Source: Budorcas taxicolor (lineage: Eukaryota > Chordata > Mammalia > Artiodactyla > Bovidae). Taken from it: a stretch of DNA of 64,000 nt. The stretch lies in NCBI RefSeq assembly GCF_023091745.1, contig NC_068920.1, positions 119,687,622 through 119,751,621 on the forward strand. The letters run 5' to 3'. Under the pieces are notes generated by a model. The model did no database searches, was not told where the DNA came from, and saw nothing but the letters and a program-made list of their open reading frames with translations. A program made the translations under genes and the position numbers. Below are positions 1 to 12,170 of this stretch, piece after piece (positions within the stretch are counted from its first letter, which is position 1; each line of letters opens with the position of its first letter).

Positions 1-480
1 GTTGCCGTCAGACTTCCTGGAAGTCGCCTACCATTGAGCCTGTAGACTCCAGGACTGGGTCACCTCAGGACAAACAACTAACAGGGAGGGAGCAGAACCC
101 CACCCATCAGCAGACGATTGGATTAAAAATGAGGATTAATGGAATAGAATCAAGAGTCCAGACACAGGCCTGCAGAAATATGGCTGATTGATTTTTGACT
201 AAGATTCCTAGATAATTCAATGGCAAATGGATAAATTTTTTTAACAGATGGTGCTAGAATAATTGGATATGTACATGAAAAAAAAATTAACCCCAAGTCT
301 TCCTTCATAGCATAAGAAGTATCAATGTGAAATTGATCATAATGTAAGGATTAAAACTATAAAAATTTAGAGAAAAAAAGAGAATCTTAGTGACCTTGTA
401 TCAGGCAAACATTTCTTAAATAGAATACAAAAAGGCAGAACTATAAAAGAAAAGAATGATAAATTAGACTGTATTAGATT
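1..480 (+). repeat. Old L1 LINE, ORF2 3' portion (segment 1)
   Basis: Decayed L1 ORF2-like DNA in + orientation: the sense sequence around 130-480 follows the usual order of the ORF2 C-terminal region, with frequent stops and indels. The same element appears to resume at 1681 and to finish near 4168, so this is the first of three pieces. The first 120 bases are less certain. Confidence 0.6.
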
Positions 481-1680
481 TCTAAGGCTGCCAAACAGGA
501 TGGCTTACAACAATAGAAGTGTGTTTTCTCACACTTCTGGTGGCCAGAAGTCCAAAATAAATGTGTGGCAGGGTCATACATAGTCTTTGAAGTCTCCAAA
601 GAACACTTCTTCCTTGGTTCATCTAGCTTCTGGTGGCACCCAGCTTGTGGCACCCAGCTTGTGGCAGCATATGATATCGTGATTTATAATAAGAAATATA
701 TATTTGGTCACTCTGCCATTTTTGGCATGAAGCTCCTAATGCCCTTGGAATTTCGTTCCTGAAAAGAGAGTGACAAAGGTATCTTTTGTTATGTTAATGA
801 AGTAGGTTTTGAATGCCGCCTCCCCCTCAACGGGGCTGGTTGCCAGGAGAACCAACGATTTGAGGGTTGGATCTTTCAATCCCACTTGCCTGACCTCCAA
901 GGAGAGAAGAGCAGCTTGAAGTTAAATCAATTGCCAATGGCCAATGAGTTAATCAATCATGTCTATGTAATGAAACTTCCACAAAAAACCAGAAAGAGAT
1001 CTTCTAGGTAGGAGAACCAGAATGCCTCCACAGGCCACCATGCTGGGCTGCAAAGTCCTTTGTTTGGGACCTCATCCTATGTATCTCTTCATCTGGCTGT
1101 TGATCCTTATCCTTTAATATCCTTTTCGATAAACCCATCATTTAGTGAAAAAATGGGTTTTCTGAGTTCTATGAGCTGTTCTAGCAAATTAATCAAACCC
1201 AAGGAGGGGGTTGTGGGGACCTCAGATTTATAGCCAGTCATAGAAATGCAGGTTATAAGCTGGGCGTGTAATTAGCATCTGAGGTGGAGGGCAGTCTTGG
1301 GGTACTGAGCCCTTAACTGGTGGAATCTGCTGTTATCTCTGGGTAGACAGTGTCAGAATGGAGTTATTGTAGGACACCCAGCAGGCGTGGGAGAACTGGT
1401 GGTGTGGGACCCCTCCCTCAATGGATTGGCACCAGAAACTATTTACAGCATAATCACAATCTCTATCTCCATCTTCACACGGCTTCTTCTCTGTGTCTTT
1501 GGTGCTTTTCTGTCTTTTACAAGGACAAGTATCAATGGACTTAGGGCCTATCCCAATCCAATAGGATCTCATCTCAATCCTCACCTTGATTAAATTTGCA
1601 AAGATCCTATTTCCAAATACGATCATTTTCTCAAGTTCTGGGTGGACATAAATTTTGGGGAAATAGTATTCAATCCCCTA
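481..1680 (-). repeat. Ancient LTR-like/MaLR-like sequence interrupting the L1
   Basis: The outer parts (481-800 and 1330-1680) resemble mammalian MLT/MST-type LTR sequence read on the minus strand. The centre (about 800-1330) looks like another old LTR-type repeat. A 14-bp unit (TGGCACCCAGCTTG) is tandemly duplicated at 634-661. The short open frames here show no protein-like pattern. Family not assigned. Confidence 0.45.
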
Positions 1681-2596
1681 CATGGAACTCAACAAAATTG
1701 AAACTTTTGCTCTTCAAAAGACACTTTTAAGAAAAATAGCAATCCAGAGACTGGGAGAAAATATTTATGAAGCAAAGGGCTTGAATCCAAAATATATAAA
1801 GAACTCTTACAATCCTATAATAACAAGACAAAAAAACCAATAAAAACTGGGGGTAAAAGATTTGAATGCTTTACCAAAGAAGATATACAGATGACATGTA
1901 AAGCTCATGAAAAGCTACTCAGTGTTAGTCAATAGGGAAATGCAAATTAAAACTGCAGTGAGATACCACTACACACCAACTAAAATGGCTAAAACTTAAA
2001 AGATTGCAACATCATGTATTGGTGAGGATGTGTAGCATCTGGAACCTTCAAATAATACTGCTGAGGAAGCAAAACAGTATAACTACTTTGGAAAACAGTT
2101 TGGCAGTTTCTTATAAAGTTAAACACACACTTATCAGAGACCTAGAAACTCCACTCATATTTATCCAAGAGAAATGAAAACAGATTCACACAAAGATTTG
2201 TACATGAATGTTAATGGCAGTTTTATTGATAATAGCCAATAGTTGGAAATACCCCAAGTGTCCATCTTTTGGTGAATGGATAAAAATTTGTAGTATTTGA
2301 TATAATGAAATACTGCTCAACAACAAAAGAAACTACTGATATACACAACCAAATGGATGAGTCCCAAGAGAATTAATGCCAAGGGAAAGAAGCCAGACAC
2401 CAAAGACTACATGCAGTATGATTCTATTTATATGGAATTCTAGTAAAGGCAAAACTGCAGTGATGGAAAGCTAATCAGTGGTTTCCAGGCACCAGGAGTT
2501 GGGAGCAGTAGGTTAACTGCAAAGGTGCACCTTTTTGGAATGCTGGAAATATTTTATATCATGATGTGGTAGAGAGTATATGACTATACATGATAC
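1681..2596 (+). repeat. Old L1 LINE, ORF2 end/3' UTR (segment 2)
   Basis: Continuation of the L1 in the same orientation. It shows typical late-ORF2 features (a stretch like 'ggaaatgcaaattaaaac', then the block corresponding to the tryptophan-rich C-terminus), full of stops. It stops where LTR sequence begins at about 2597. Confidence 0.75.
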
Positions 2597-3141
2597 TGTG
2601 CAGGGCACTGTGGGGCTCCTCAGCACAAGGCCTTGTGTCCCCCATTTCTTTGATTATAGGAAACAGCTTTCATTCAGTCCCCATGACCTTCCCTGAGTTC
2701 CAATGGGCAGATTCCAGCAGTTGTTAATTAGGGAAAGGAGGGGATGGGAGAACAAGGACAAGGTCCTGTTTCCCCATCAAAGGATACACACAATATCTTT
2801 AAGCTATTTTGCAGATACTGAAACCCCCTCCAGGTGGGAGAAATTAACAATTAACAATGGTTATGCTGCCCAAAAGCATGTAGATCCCAGACTAGTTGGA
2901 CCTGAAGGTTGATGATGCTGACTTCTACTTACCTCACCACCAGCCTATCAGAAGAATGTCTACCAGCTGATCACAGCCTCTTTAGACAATTAATATAAAA
3001 CTTGTCTCTATATATTCCCCAAGTTGGGACACATGGTTTTGAGGGCATGAGCCCTTTGTGTCCTCCTTTGCCTGGCAAAGCGATAAAGCTATCTTTTTCT
3101 ACTTCACCCAAAATTCTGTCTCTGAGATTCAATTTTGGCAC
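2597..3141 (+). repeat. Solo LTR of a ruminant endogenous retrovirus (BTLTR1-like)
   Basis: About 545 bp beginning TGTGCAGGGCACTGTGGGGC and carrying a promoter/poly(A)-like region near 2990-3090, where 'gcgataaagctatc' precedes a pyrimidine-rich 'cacccaaaattctgtctc' U5-like end. No primer-binding site or coding remnant follows, so it reads as a solo LTR. It lies inside the L1. The subfamily name is from memory of the bovine LTR style. Confidence 0.6.
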
Positions 3142-3296
3142 TGGTATGGTGGCTCAGACGGTAAAGCATCTGCCTACAATGCAGGAGACCAAGATTCGAT
3201 CCCTGGGTTGGGAAGATCCTCTGGAGAAGGAAATGGCAACCCACTCCAGTACTCTTGCCTGGAAAATCCCATGGATGGAGGAGCGAGATAAGCTAT
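3142..3296 (+). repeat. Bov-tA SINE, 5' part
   Basis: Starts with the tRNA-like head (ggtggctcagacggtaaagc) and continues into the BovA part up to 'catggatggaggagc' near 3283. The normal end is missing: at 3297 it passes straight into BovB coding sequence. See the chimera finding. Confidence 0.8.
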
Positions 3297-4050
3297 CCTT
3301 ATGGCAGAAAGTGAAGAGGAACTAAAAAGCCTCTTGATGAAAGTGAAAGAGGAGACTGAAAAAGTTGGCTTAAACCTCGACATTCAGAAAACGAAGATCA
3401 TGGCATCTGGTCCCATCACTTCATGGGAAATAGATGGGGAAACAGTGGAAACAGTGGCAGACTATTTTTGGGGGGCTCCAAAATCACTGCAGATGGTGAT
3501 TGCAGCCATGAAATTAAAAGACGCTTACTCCTTGGAAGGAAAGTTATGACCAACCTAGATAGCATATTCAAAAGCAGAGACATTACTTTGCCAACAAAAG
3601 TCCATCTAGTCAAGGCTATGGTTTTTCCAGTGGTCATGTATGGATGTGAGAGTTGGACTGTGAAGAAAGCTGAGCGTCAAAGAATTGATGCTTTTGAAGT
3701 GTGGTGTTGGAGAAGACTCTTGAGAGTCCCTTGGACTGCAAGGAGATCCAACCAGTCCATTCTAAAGGAGATCGGTCCTGGGTGTTTTTTGGAAGGAATG
3801 ATGCTGAAGCTGAAACTCCAGTACTTTGGCCATCTCATGCAAAGAGTTGATTCATTGGAAAAGACTCTGATGTTGGGAGGGATTGGGGGCAGGAGGAGAA
3901 GGGGATGACAGAGGATGAGTTGGCTGGATGGCATCACCGACTCAATGGACATGAGTCTGGGTGAACTTTGGGAGTTGGTGATGGACAGGGAGGCCTGGTG
4001 TGCTGCAATTCATGGGGTCGCAAAGAGTTGGACACAACTGAGCAACTTCA
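3297..4050 (+). mobile_element. BovB LINE fragment (3' end of ORF2)
   Basis: Sense-strand BovB reverse transcriptase C-terminal region, 5'-truncated. It begins just after where the YADD motif would lie and runs through the cysteine/tryptophan block (CESWTVKKAE near 3643-3672; WCWRRLLRVPW near 3700-3735) and the arginine-rich tail. Frames are shifted near 3465. The last 30 bases end like a SINE (gagcaacttcac) rather than with the usual BovB tail of repeated 'actgaactga'. Confidence 0.85.
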
Positions 4051-4168
4051 CTATAGAGAGAAGCTGAGGTTACAGCAACATATACATGTATTAAAACTCA
4101 TCTAACTATATACTTAAAATTGGGTATATTTTATAATATGTAAATTATATCTCAATAAAATAAGACCC
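4051..4168 (+). repeat. Old L1 LINE 3' terminus (segment 3)
   Basis: Matches the style of an L1 3' end: 'atacttaaaattgggtatat', then 'gtaaattatatctcaataaa' ending at the poly(A) signal near 4153-4160. It completes the L1 seen at 1-480 and 1681-2596. Confidence 0.75.
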
Positions 4169-5257
4169 ATCATTCTGAAACTTTAGAACCCTGGGGCTTC
4201 CATAGAGAAAACAGGTAATATCTAAAGGCTTGAGAATCAGGACAGCATCTGACTTTTTAAGAGTCATACTGGAATCTAGAAGGCAATTGAGAAAGGCAAT
4301 CAAAATTATGAAGAATTTTATAGTCAGCTAAACTATTAACTAAGTTTGAGGGTAAAATACTGCTGTTTTCACACATAGAAAGCTACAAATAAGTTACCTC
4401 CCACTTATCATTTCTCAGGAAGTTATTAGAGAATGTGTCCCACCAAACTGAGGGATTAAACCAAGAAAGGGAAGGAATCCAAGAAGCAAGAAGCTAAACA
4501 CAGAAGAGAAAATAATGTGTAGGAAAGTAGTGATGAAAAGTACTAAGAAGACAGATGAGTCTCAGGCATACAAGGGAACTGTCCAGACTGAAGCAGGAGA
4601 ATGAAAGTCTCCAGAAGGATGACTCCAAGAAAAAAATGTACCTGAAGTATCAATATGTGACTACATGAGAAGTCATTTTTCTGTAATGTCAGAGCTTGAG
4701 AATTAACCAGTAATAGGTATCTGGAAAACTAATAATAGAGAAAATGAGGCAATTATTACTTCCAGGGAAAACAGTAAGTTGCCCAAGGTAAATAACTGTG
4801 TAATGAGTGACTCAGCAAAAATATTTACAGTGATAATGTCAACATTAAATATTAATTTAATTAGAAACAGCAATATAAGGTAGGATTTTTAGCACCTTTA
4901 CTAAAACTGCTCCAGTTTTCATCTTGAGGATTGCTTTCTAAGCTATCGCTGACTATAATTTCTCACTAGTGTCAAAATGTTTGTCCCTCCAAGATTCTGC
5001 TCCCCATTCTAGTTTCCTTCTTCTCTGCTGTGAACTTGGAAATCAGATAATCAAGCTTATTTTACTGTGTAAAGTTGGACATATAAATTTTAACTTGCCC
5101 GAGTTTTATTGCACGGTCATGGTGACATTCATATTGGCTTACTTGGAGCCTTTTTTGGCCTTTGTGACTGTGAATAAATTACCTAACCTCTTTGCGAGGG
5201 AAATTATAGGACCTATTTCAAGGGTTGCTGTAAAGATTAAAAGTGGTCAGGACTGGG
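4169..5257. other. No recognised feature
   Basis: AT-rich DNA with no convincing exon, RNA gene or young repeat. An open frame at 4969-5337 runs into the following SINE and has no protein-like character. Confidence 0.5.
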
Positions 5258-5410
5258 ACTTCCCTAGTGGTCTGGTGGCTAGGATTTTGTGCTCCCAGTG
5301 CAGGGCATCAGGATTTGATCTCTGGTTGGGGAACTAGATCCCACATGCTGCAGCTGAAGATCCCATATGCCTCAACGAAGACTTGCTGCAGCCAAAAATA
5401 AGTAAATAAA
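5258..5410 (+). repeat. CHR-type tRNA-derived SINE
   Basis: Head 'gacttccctagtggtctggtgg', B-box-like 'ggatttgatctctggttgg', then 'gaactagatcccacatgctg', ending in an A-rich (aaataagtaaataaat) tail. Imperfect target duplication: 'tggtcagga' before and 'tggtcaaga' after. Confidence 0.8.
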
Positions 5411-6799
5411 TAATAACATTGGTCAAGATTAATTTAAGGTAGATTTAATATAATTCTCTTTTTTTTAATTAATCAATTTTTAAAGTTAGGAAATCAAAGT
5501 AATAAATTAATATGGTATTCTTTATTACCTAATGTGTAATAATGCAATGTCATGAATAGCCAAATTATAAGCTATTTATAAGATGTGTGTTTTGATGCCT
5601 GTTTCAAATTCTGAGGTTTGGCTTTTGACAATAAATAAGTCTCAAATATAAAAAAGTAGTGTCATTATTTCATTAGACATTATGACAAATTTTTTCCCAT
5701 GATTTAATGAAATGGAAAGATATAGGCTGTAAAAGTTATTTAATCTGGCAAGTAACATATAATTGCATTTTTGTTAATGAGAAATAGGCAATATTAAATG
5801 AAATGAGATGAAATAAAGATGAGAATTGATTAAAACTGGAATAAATATTTTATTATATGATTTTATAAAAAAGTTTAAAACTATCTTATTGAATAACATA
5901 TCAAATCTGAAATTTGATCATATAAAAACTTGATTTATTTGGCTAGTGTGTCATGAAAAATTTGGTGATCCTGGAAAATACTATAATTGATCTAAAATGA
6001 TCAACTACTTTGGCCATTTCAACATATTTCTTTTTTTTTTTTTTCATTTCAACATATTTCTTTCCTGCTAATGACATGACTTTGGGATTGAAAAGAGGTC
6101 AAAATAATTAAAGTACTTGAAAAACTGCTGTTTAACATTTTAAAAAAGATGCATTCTGCGCTTTCTTTGCTTAAAATAAATGCTTTCTTTGATAATTCTT
6201 AGAAGACAGAAGAAGGCTTAATCCCACCACCCCACTGTACCACAAATTACATTCAGACTGTAACAGCATGAGCCAAAATATCCTATTTCTAAAGCCGTTT
6301 CATTCTTCACAGAGGTATGTAAAAGATAGAGAAAGATTGGTTCCTTGTTAATCATTGACAGAGACTTCCTCTTTGATGCTCTAGAGGATATTATTCACCT
6401 GGTGGTGCCATAAAATCAGATTTAGGAGGAATAATGTGTATACCTTACTTTTTGAAAAGTTAGAGAAGGACTATTGTAAACACAGATACTTTCCTAAGCA
6501 GGTTAGTTTTAGGAAAGAGGTCACATGAAAGTTGAGGATGGGAAAATTGATTTCCTCAAGGCTATCCATAATTAAGCATGTCTTGGAAAGCATTTTGAAC
6601 TCCCAGTGGTATGAGAATCCTCAGTTTGAAGGCCCATTAGGGTAAACTGAAAAATCGTTCAATGTGCCTTAAGAAAACATTGCCATCTAGTGGCAACTAT
6701 TTCTAGTCGTAGACACAAGGACCTAAAGGTTCCCTTGACCCTTTGAAGGACACCTCTGATTCAGCCCCATGTTGCAAAATACCTTGAATATATATTGTG
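5411..6799. other. AT-rich DNA, no gene seen
   Basis: Strongly AT-rich sequence without a supportable gene. It contains the small poly(T) insertion at 6015-6063, listed separately. Confidence 0.5.
6015..6063 (-). repeat. Poly(T) tract between perfect 19-bp direct repeats
   Basis: CATTTCAACATATTTCTTT occurs at 6015-6033 and again at 6045-6063 with only T residues (6034-6044) between. This is what a retrotransposition event leaves if only the poly(A) tail (on the minus strand) is inserted: a target-site duplication with no element body. Confidence 0.7.
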
Positions 6800-6915
6800 C
6801 TGTATCATTCATTGTGTTATTTAACATTTCAAACAAGCCCTTAAGGTGGTGATGCTATTTTCTTTTGCAGATGAGGCCAATGAGAATCAGAGAGTAATTT
6901 ATCCAAGATCACGCT
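6800..6915 (+). repeat. MIR SINE fragment
   Basis: Contains the conserved MIR core style 'cagatgaggccaatgagaat' followed by 'gtaatttatccaagatcac'. Diverged, no target duplication visible. Confidence 0.65.
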
Positions 6916-7689
6916 TTCATTTATTCATTCAAGATCCATTTATCAAGCATGATTACATGATTAACATTATTCCTGGCTTGGAGCAGGGGCATAGATGGTG
7001 AGTGAATTCAGAGATGACTAAGACACAATGTCCTTATAGTCATTCTAGTGGAAACATGGAAATGTGAATGCTGGAGTCAGGATTCGCACCCAGGACTGTT
7101 GTGTATCAGTATTCTTGCCACTACATCATGGTACATGGTAAATGAGTTGTAAGGGTGTTTGAGGAATCCTGGAGTCCTTACAGTACAGGATGAAGACAGT
7201 CACAAGGAAAGGTGATTTCCAAGCAAAATGACTCACTGAATTAAAATGTCAGCTGAACAGAGTGCCTGCCCTTCCTTTCCCTTCTAATCTGCTGCTTGTA
7301 ATCTGTTATGGTCTTGAAAACCAGTTAAGGAAACTTATTTACAGGGTATTTAACATGAAAGCAAAGGACCTGAGAGAAAATCCCAGAAGTTCCCTGAAGG
7401 GTGTTGTGTGAGCTTTAGAGTACAGACTTTATTACATCTGTTCTGGCCACTCTTGGGAGTTCCTTAAGATGTCCTCTCTCTGAATCAAAGCCAGGCAGCT
7501 GAGTTACTCAGTGAGAGCTGAGTTACTCAGTGAGTTCTGAGTGGGCTGCGTTACAGTAGAATAGATAATTGTGCCGTAATGAGCACAGTGAGTTAGGAAA
7601 AAGCCACATCCTTTATCAAGGCATGCCTGCCTCCCCAGCTTTGTGTTTAGGATCTCTCCCCTAGCTTAGCGTACTGCAGAAATGGACCT
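6916..7689. other. No gene; small tandem duplication
   Basis: Anonymous sequence. A 19-bp unit, AGCTGAGTTACTCAGTGAG, is repeated exactly at 7497-7515 and 7516-7534. Its inner CTGAGT/ACTCAG arms are inverted repeats. Confidence 0.6.
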
Positions 7690-8140
7690 TCTTTCTTCTT
7701 TTTGAACACTGCAAGTTCTTGCCTAACTCAGGCCTCTTTGTCTCTCTCTCTCTCCCTCACTCTTCACAAGGCTGGCTCCTCATCTTTCATGATTCAGCTC
7801 AAATGTCACCTTCTCAGAAAGCTCTCCCATAATCACTCTACATAATACCTAATACAATTACTAATATCCACCTTACCCAAGCCCTCTACCAACACCCATT
7901 TGTGTCCTAAAAATGTCCTAGACATTTTTCTACACTAACTGAAGCTGTGGCACTTACCACCCTCTAGTATATACATATTTTGTCTCTTATCTTTATTGTC
8001 TATCTCCTGCCACTAGAATGTAAGCTTTTCATGGACGAGTTTTCCATCTAGTTGGCTCTTTTCTGTATACCCACTATCTAGAACAAGACTTGGCTGATGG
8101 TAGGCACTCAATAATTATCTGTGAATGAATGGAATGAAAA
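7690..8140 (+). repeat. L2 LINE 3' end
   Basis: Typical L2 tail order: 'gctcaaatgtcaccttctca', then 'ccactagaatgtaagctttt', then 'taggcactcaataattatct' with a final tgaatgaatgg stretch. A short TC microsatellite lies at 7741-7757. Confidence 0.85.
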
Positions 8141-8894
8141 CTCTTTTCCTCTTTGTCTTATGTAGCTATTCTCAATAAAAACAGCTAGACTGGCCTGGTT
8201 TTCTTAAATAGATTCTGACAGTTTTACTTGGCAGCTCATGAAGCAGGACTGCTGTGGGGCTTTGTTAAGCAAATGGACTTCAAGTTACCTTCCCAGAGCC
8301 CAAGCTTCTCTGGGACACTTATTTTCTGGGAAATCAGGCATCAGTCAGATATGCTAAATAGCATTTCCTAATGGTTTGTTCGTTAACCCTCTTGGCCAGG
8401 ACACAGGGGCAATGGGGTCAGGGTCTTGTTCAACTATCAGGTTGGCTTTCCCCCACTCCTCACCATAAGCCACACCCCTGGGATAAACTGGCTTTCAGGC
8501 CAATGTGCCGCAGATCTCACCATGGGAGGACAGGCCCAGAGAGAGTAGAGGTTTTAACCCTGTTCCATTCCTGGATTGCCAGGTTCATCCCTTGCTGGTA
8601 TTACGTCAAGTCCAGGGATGTCTTGAGAAAAGAACAGCATATGTAGTGAAGGACTGAAAAATGCACTGCAAAGTCACCAACTTCCAGTAAGAGCCTGGGA
8701 GCGAAAAAGGAGCAGGTTTCCCAGCCCAGTGATCTTAAGAGGCATTTGCGGAGGTCTGGTTTGCATACAGCAGTACTCTGAAGGTAACAGTGGAGAATCC
8801 CTGTACCGCCCTCTGACTTAGAGAGAACCAGGTTGGGGCTGAATACTTCCTTGGAAAAGGAAACAGCACCAGCCCTCTTGAGCAGCCAGTCTTC
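8141..8894. other. No recognised feature
   Basis: Mixed-composition DNA. A 91-codon frame at 8371-8646 has no start context, domain or splice evidence that would support a gene. Confidence 0.5.
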
Positions 8895-9168
8895 CTGACA
8901 GTGTTGCTTGCATCCCTGGTCTCCACTGCCTCACTCTCTAGTCACCCTTCTGGACTCACTATCTTTCCAGCTTCTTCCCATGCTCTCTCATTCTCCCTCA
9001 GTCCACCTTGTGAAGGTCTTTCTGTTCTTGAATGTTACAAGTATTCGGAGCCCCAGACCTTTGCACGTGATGTGCCATCTGTACTCCCATAAAGAAGACA
9101 CTCAGTTAATGTTATCTACTTCTCTTTTGCATTTCAGCCTCTCACTACCTTCTGGCTTCTGTTTTCAC
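8895..9168 (+). repeat. L2 LINE fragment
   Basis: L2-like text including 'cccagacctttgcacgtgat' near 9051-9070, in sense orientation. The next L2 piece (9780-10435) repeats the same consensus region, so these are two copies rather than one split copy. Confidence 0.6.
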
Positions 9169-9775
9169 ATATTGAGTTGACCCAAACTATGTTTGCCAAT
9201 GTGATCAAAGATGTACCTGTTTCTAAATGCAGAGATTAATGTAGAGAGAATTGATATCTTGTGACTGAGTCTTCTGACTTCCTGTCTAAGAACACCATTG
9301 TCCTTTCCATTTCTTAAGTCTTCTTTTGTGTCCTTGAGGAACATTTTAAACTTTTCATCACATAGGTCTTGGGTATTTCTTAGTAAGTTTGTTCTTGGGA
9401 ATTTATCTGTTTTCGTTGCCCCTATAAATAGTGTTTTTCCCACTATACCTAATTGATTGCTATTTGTGTACAAAAAAGCTATTAATTTGCATACATTAAT
9501 TGCATTCTTATTTAACTTATCATGGATTTGCTATCTGATGCTCTTGGGGTTTCCAGATACATGATCTTATTTATCAATAGTGATACTTTATAATTCCTCC
9601 TTTCCAGTTTTGACGTCACTAACTCCCTCCTTCCAGTGCATTGACTAACACATCTAGAACAATGTTAGGTGTGTTGACAGTGGACATCTTGTCTTGCTCT
9701 TGCATCTAGTAAGAATGCTTCCATTGTTTCCCCACTGAGGGGGGAGCTGGCTTTTTGGTTGTCCATAAATTTCTG
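9169..9775 (-). repeat. L1 LINE ORF2 fragment, reversed
   Basis: Read on the minus strand this is mid-ORF2 L1 (RT region), recognisable on the + strand as 'gagaattgatatcttgtgac', 'ttcttagtaagtttgttctt' and 'gacagtggacatcttgtctt'. It lacks a 3' end and has many stops. Confidence 0.7.
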
Positions 9776-10436
9776 GAATCTGTCTACTTCCCTCTATTTC
9801 TACTGTCTATCTTTGTCCAAGACACTGTCATTTTTCACCTGTAATAACCCCCAATTTCCATTTTAATTCTTGCTTTGACCAGTTCACTCTCCACACAACA
9901 CCTAGAGTTGAAATATAAAAATCTGATTGTGTTGTTTCTCTCTTAAAACACTCCAGTGGCTTCCTATCACTTTTAGGAGAAAGCCTACAAGTCCTGAATG
10001 AGCCCCATAAGGCTCTGTGTGATTTGACCTCCAGTCATGCATTTCCATCTTCACTGTGTCCCTTCTCTTCCTGACCACTGTCCTGCTCATGCAGACCTTT
10101 CAGTTCCTTGGATGTGATAAGTATTTTCCACCTGCAGACTTTGCACATCCTGCTCTGTCTCCACTCCTTTGCTTCCATCATCCTACTTACTCTTTGAATC
10201 TGCGCTTCTCACTGACTTGCTCAGGAAAGCCTTCCCTAACATGTTAGACCTAACATGCTGTCACCGCACCCGCTCCTTTTCTTCTACTGTCCTCTTCACT
10301 GTAGCATATGTACATACAACTATTTATAGAACCTTTGTTGTCAGTCTTTCCTGCTTGATTGAGAATTATGTTAGTGCCTAATGCACTGCCACTTCTCAAC
10401 AATTATTTGTTAGGTAAATAAATGAATATAAATTAT
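9776..10436 (+). repeat. L2 LINE 3' half
   Basis: Carries the L2 landmarks 'ctccagtggcttcctatcac', 'gcagactttgcacatcctgc' and 'caggaaagccttccctaaca', ending with 'tttgttaggtaaataaatga' at 10407-10426. Confidence 0.85.
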
Positions 10437-11067
10437 TCAAAATGTATTAAAGATATAAGGATTGCCTCTCTCTGCTCTTATATAAGAAATATCTCAGGTT
10501 CTTAGACTGGTGTATTTGCAGGAGAGTATGGGATAATACCAAAGCAAACAGATTAGAAAGTGAGTACACAGTACATATTGTTATACTAGAGAGTAAAGAA
10601 ATTATCAAAGACCACTGAGATCATGACTAAAGGGCTCCAGAACCAACTTTGAAGATTTTCCCAAAGGCTAAAGATGGAATAACTTGTGTAAGAAAAATAA
10701 CTACAATAGATTAAAACACATCAGATATGTTTACCTCTTCTGATACTAAGAAAATAAAAATTAAAACTCACAGTTAATTTCCTGGACGCTGAAAAGGAAT
10801 CAGTTCACTCTTTTGAAAACTGGTAATAAAGAGAGAAAAAAAGTTAAGCATTTATTCTGCCTTTCCTTTACCTATGGATAACTGAATAGTTAATGAGAGG
10901 TAGTATCATTTTTTAATGCATATATTCCAACTAGTAAGAAGAAAATGATAGAATTAGAATATCACAGTTTTATAGCCTAAAATGAATTAATGGTTCTAGG
11001 CAATTATTAGCATCATTCTCTGATACTTCAACTAAATAGAAGGATACAATACAACATCTAAAAATAT
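10437..11067. other. No recognised feature
   Basis: AT-rich anonymous DNA; no gene, RNA or young repeat seen. Confidence 0.5.
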
Positions 11068-11376
11068 CTTTGGGGCTTCCCTGGTGCCTCAGTGGTAAAC
11101 AATCTCTCTACTGAAGGAGGAGACAGATTCAGTCTCTGATCCAGGAAGATCCGTATGCCACGGGACAACTAATCCCATGCACCACAACTATTGAGCCTGC
11201 ACTCTAGAGCTGGGGAGCCGCAACTTCTGAAACCCACATGCCTAGCTCCCGTGCTCCACAACGAGAGGAGCCACCACAGTGAGAAGCCCTTGTACCACAA
11301 CTAGAGAAAAGCCCTCACAGCCATGAAGACCAAGAACAGCCATAAATAAATAAATAAAATTTTTTTTTTAATGTCC
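11068..11376 (+). repeat. CHR-type SINE, long form
   Basis: Head 'gggcttccctggtgcctcag', then the non-tRNA body with 'gagcctgcactctagagctg' and 'ccacaacgagaggagccacc', ending in an AAATAAATAAAT tail and A/T tract. About 310 bp, close to full length. Confidence 0.85.
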
Positions 11377-11999
11377 CACAAGCCTCTAGGTCCAACTACC
11401 CAACTACAGGAAGTAAAGGGGACAGAGTAACATGCTAAATTTACTATGGGTATGCAATGAACAAAGTCCAGGCTCTGGAAGACTTTTCAGAACAGAAGAC
11501 TTGATTTCCTCTACAAAAAGTTGTGAGGAATAAAAAGAGAGATGGAAGAGCACTTACAGATTTAAAGACTTCAAGGATACATCAAGCAATGCATTGTATG
11601 GACCTTGTTTGAATGACTGTGTATTTAAAGATATTAAGGAATTGGGGATCTTTTCAGGCACTATAATGATATTGTGGTTAATATTAATTTTTAAAAACAT
11701 CATCTTTTAGAGATACATAGGAAAATATTTACAGATGATATGTTGTCTGGAGTTTGTTTCAAATTAATCCTGATGGACAGAGTGAATAGTGAAAATGAAA
11801 TAAGACAGGCTCCGATCTGATCATTAAGACTGCTTGGTGAGTACTTGGGAATTCATTATATGAATCTGCTGCTTTCGTATATGTTCAAAAACTTCAATAA
11901 CAATAACAGGTAAAAAAAATGATAAAGAAAGGGACATTACATCTGGGTTAATACCTAGATTGTAGGAGGCATTTTAATGAATGAATGAATAAAGTAATT
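11377..11999. other. No recognised feature
   Basis: Anonymous AT-rich DNA. A short GAAT repeat near 11979-11992 leads into the next SINE. Confidence 0.5.
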
Positions 12000-12170
12000 A
12001 ATTTGGCTGCACCAGGCCTTATTTGCAGCACACGTGATCTTTGTTCTTTGTTGTGGCATGTGGGGTCTTTAGCTGCAGCATGTGGGATCTAGTTCCCAGA
12101 TCAGAATCGAACCCAGGCCCTCTGCATGGAGTGCCGAGTTTTAACCACTGGACCACCAAGGGAGTCCCAG
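12000..12170 (-). repeat. CHR-type SINE, reversed
   Basis: On the + strand it begins 'taatttggctgcaccaggcc' and ends 'ggaccaccaagggagtccca', the reverse complement of the SINE head. 'ggatctagttcccagatcag' marks the middle. Confidence 0.85.

Noticed and set aside
8371..8646. 91-codon open frame
   Set aside because: No family resemblance, no splice or promoter context.
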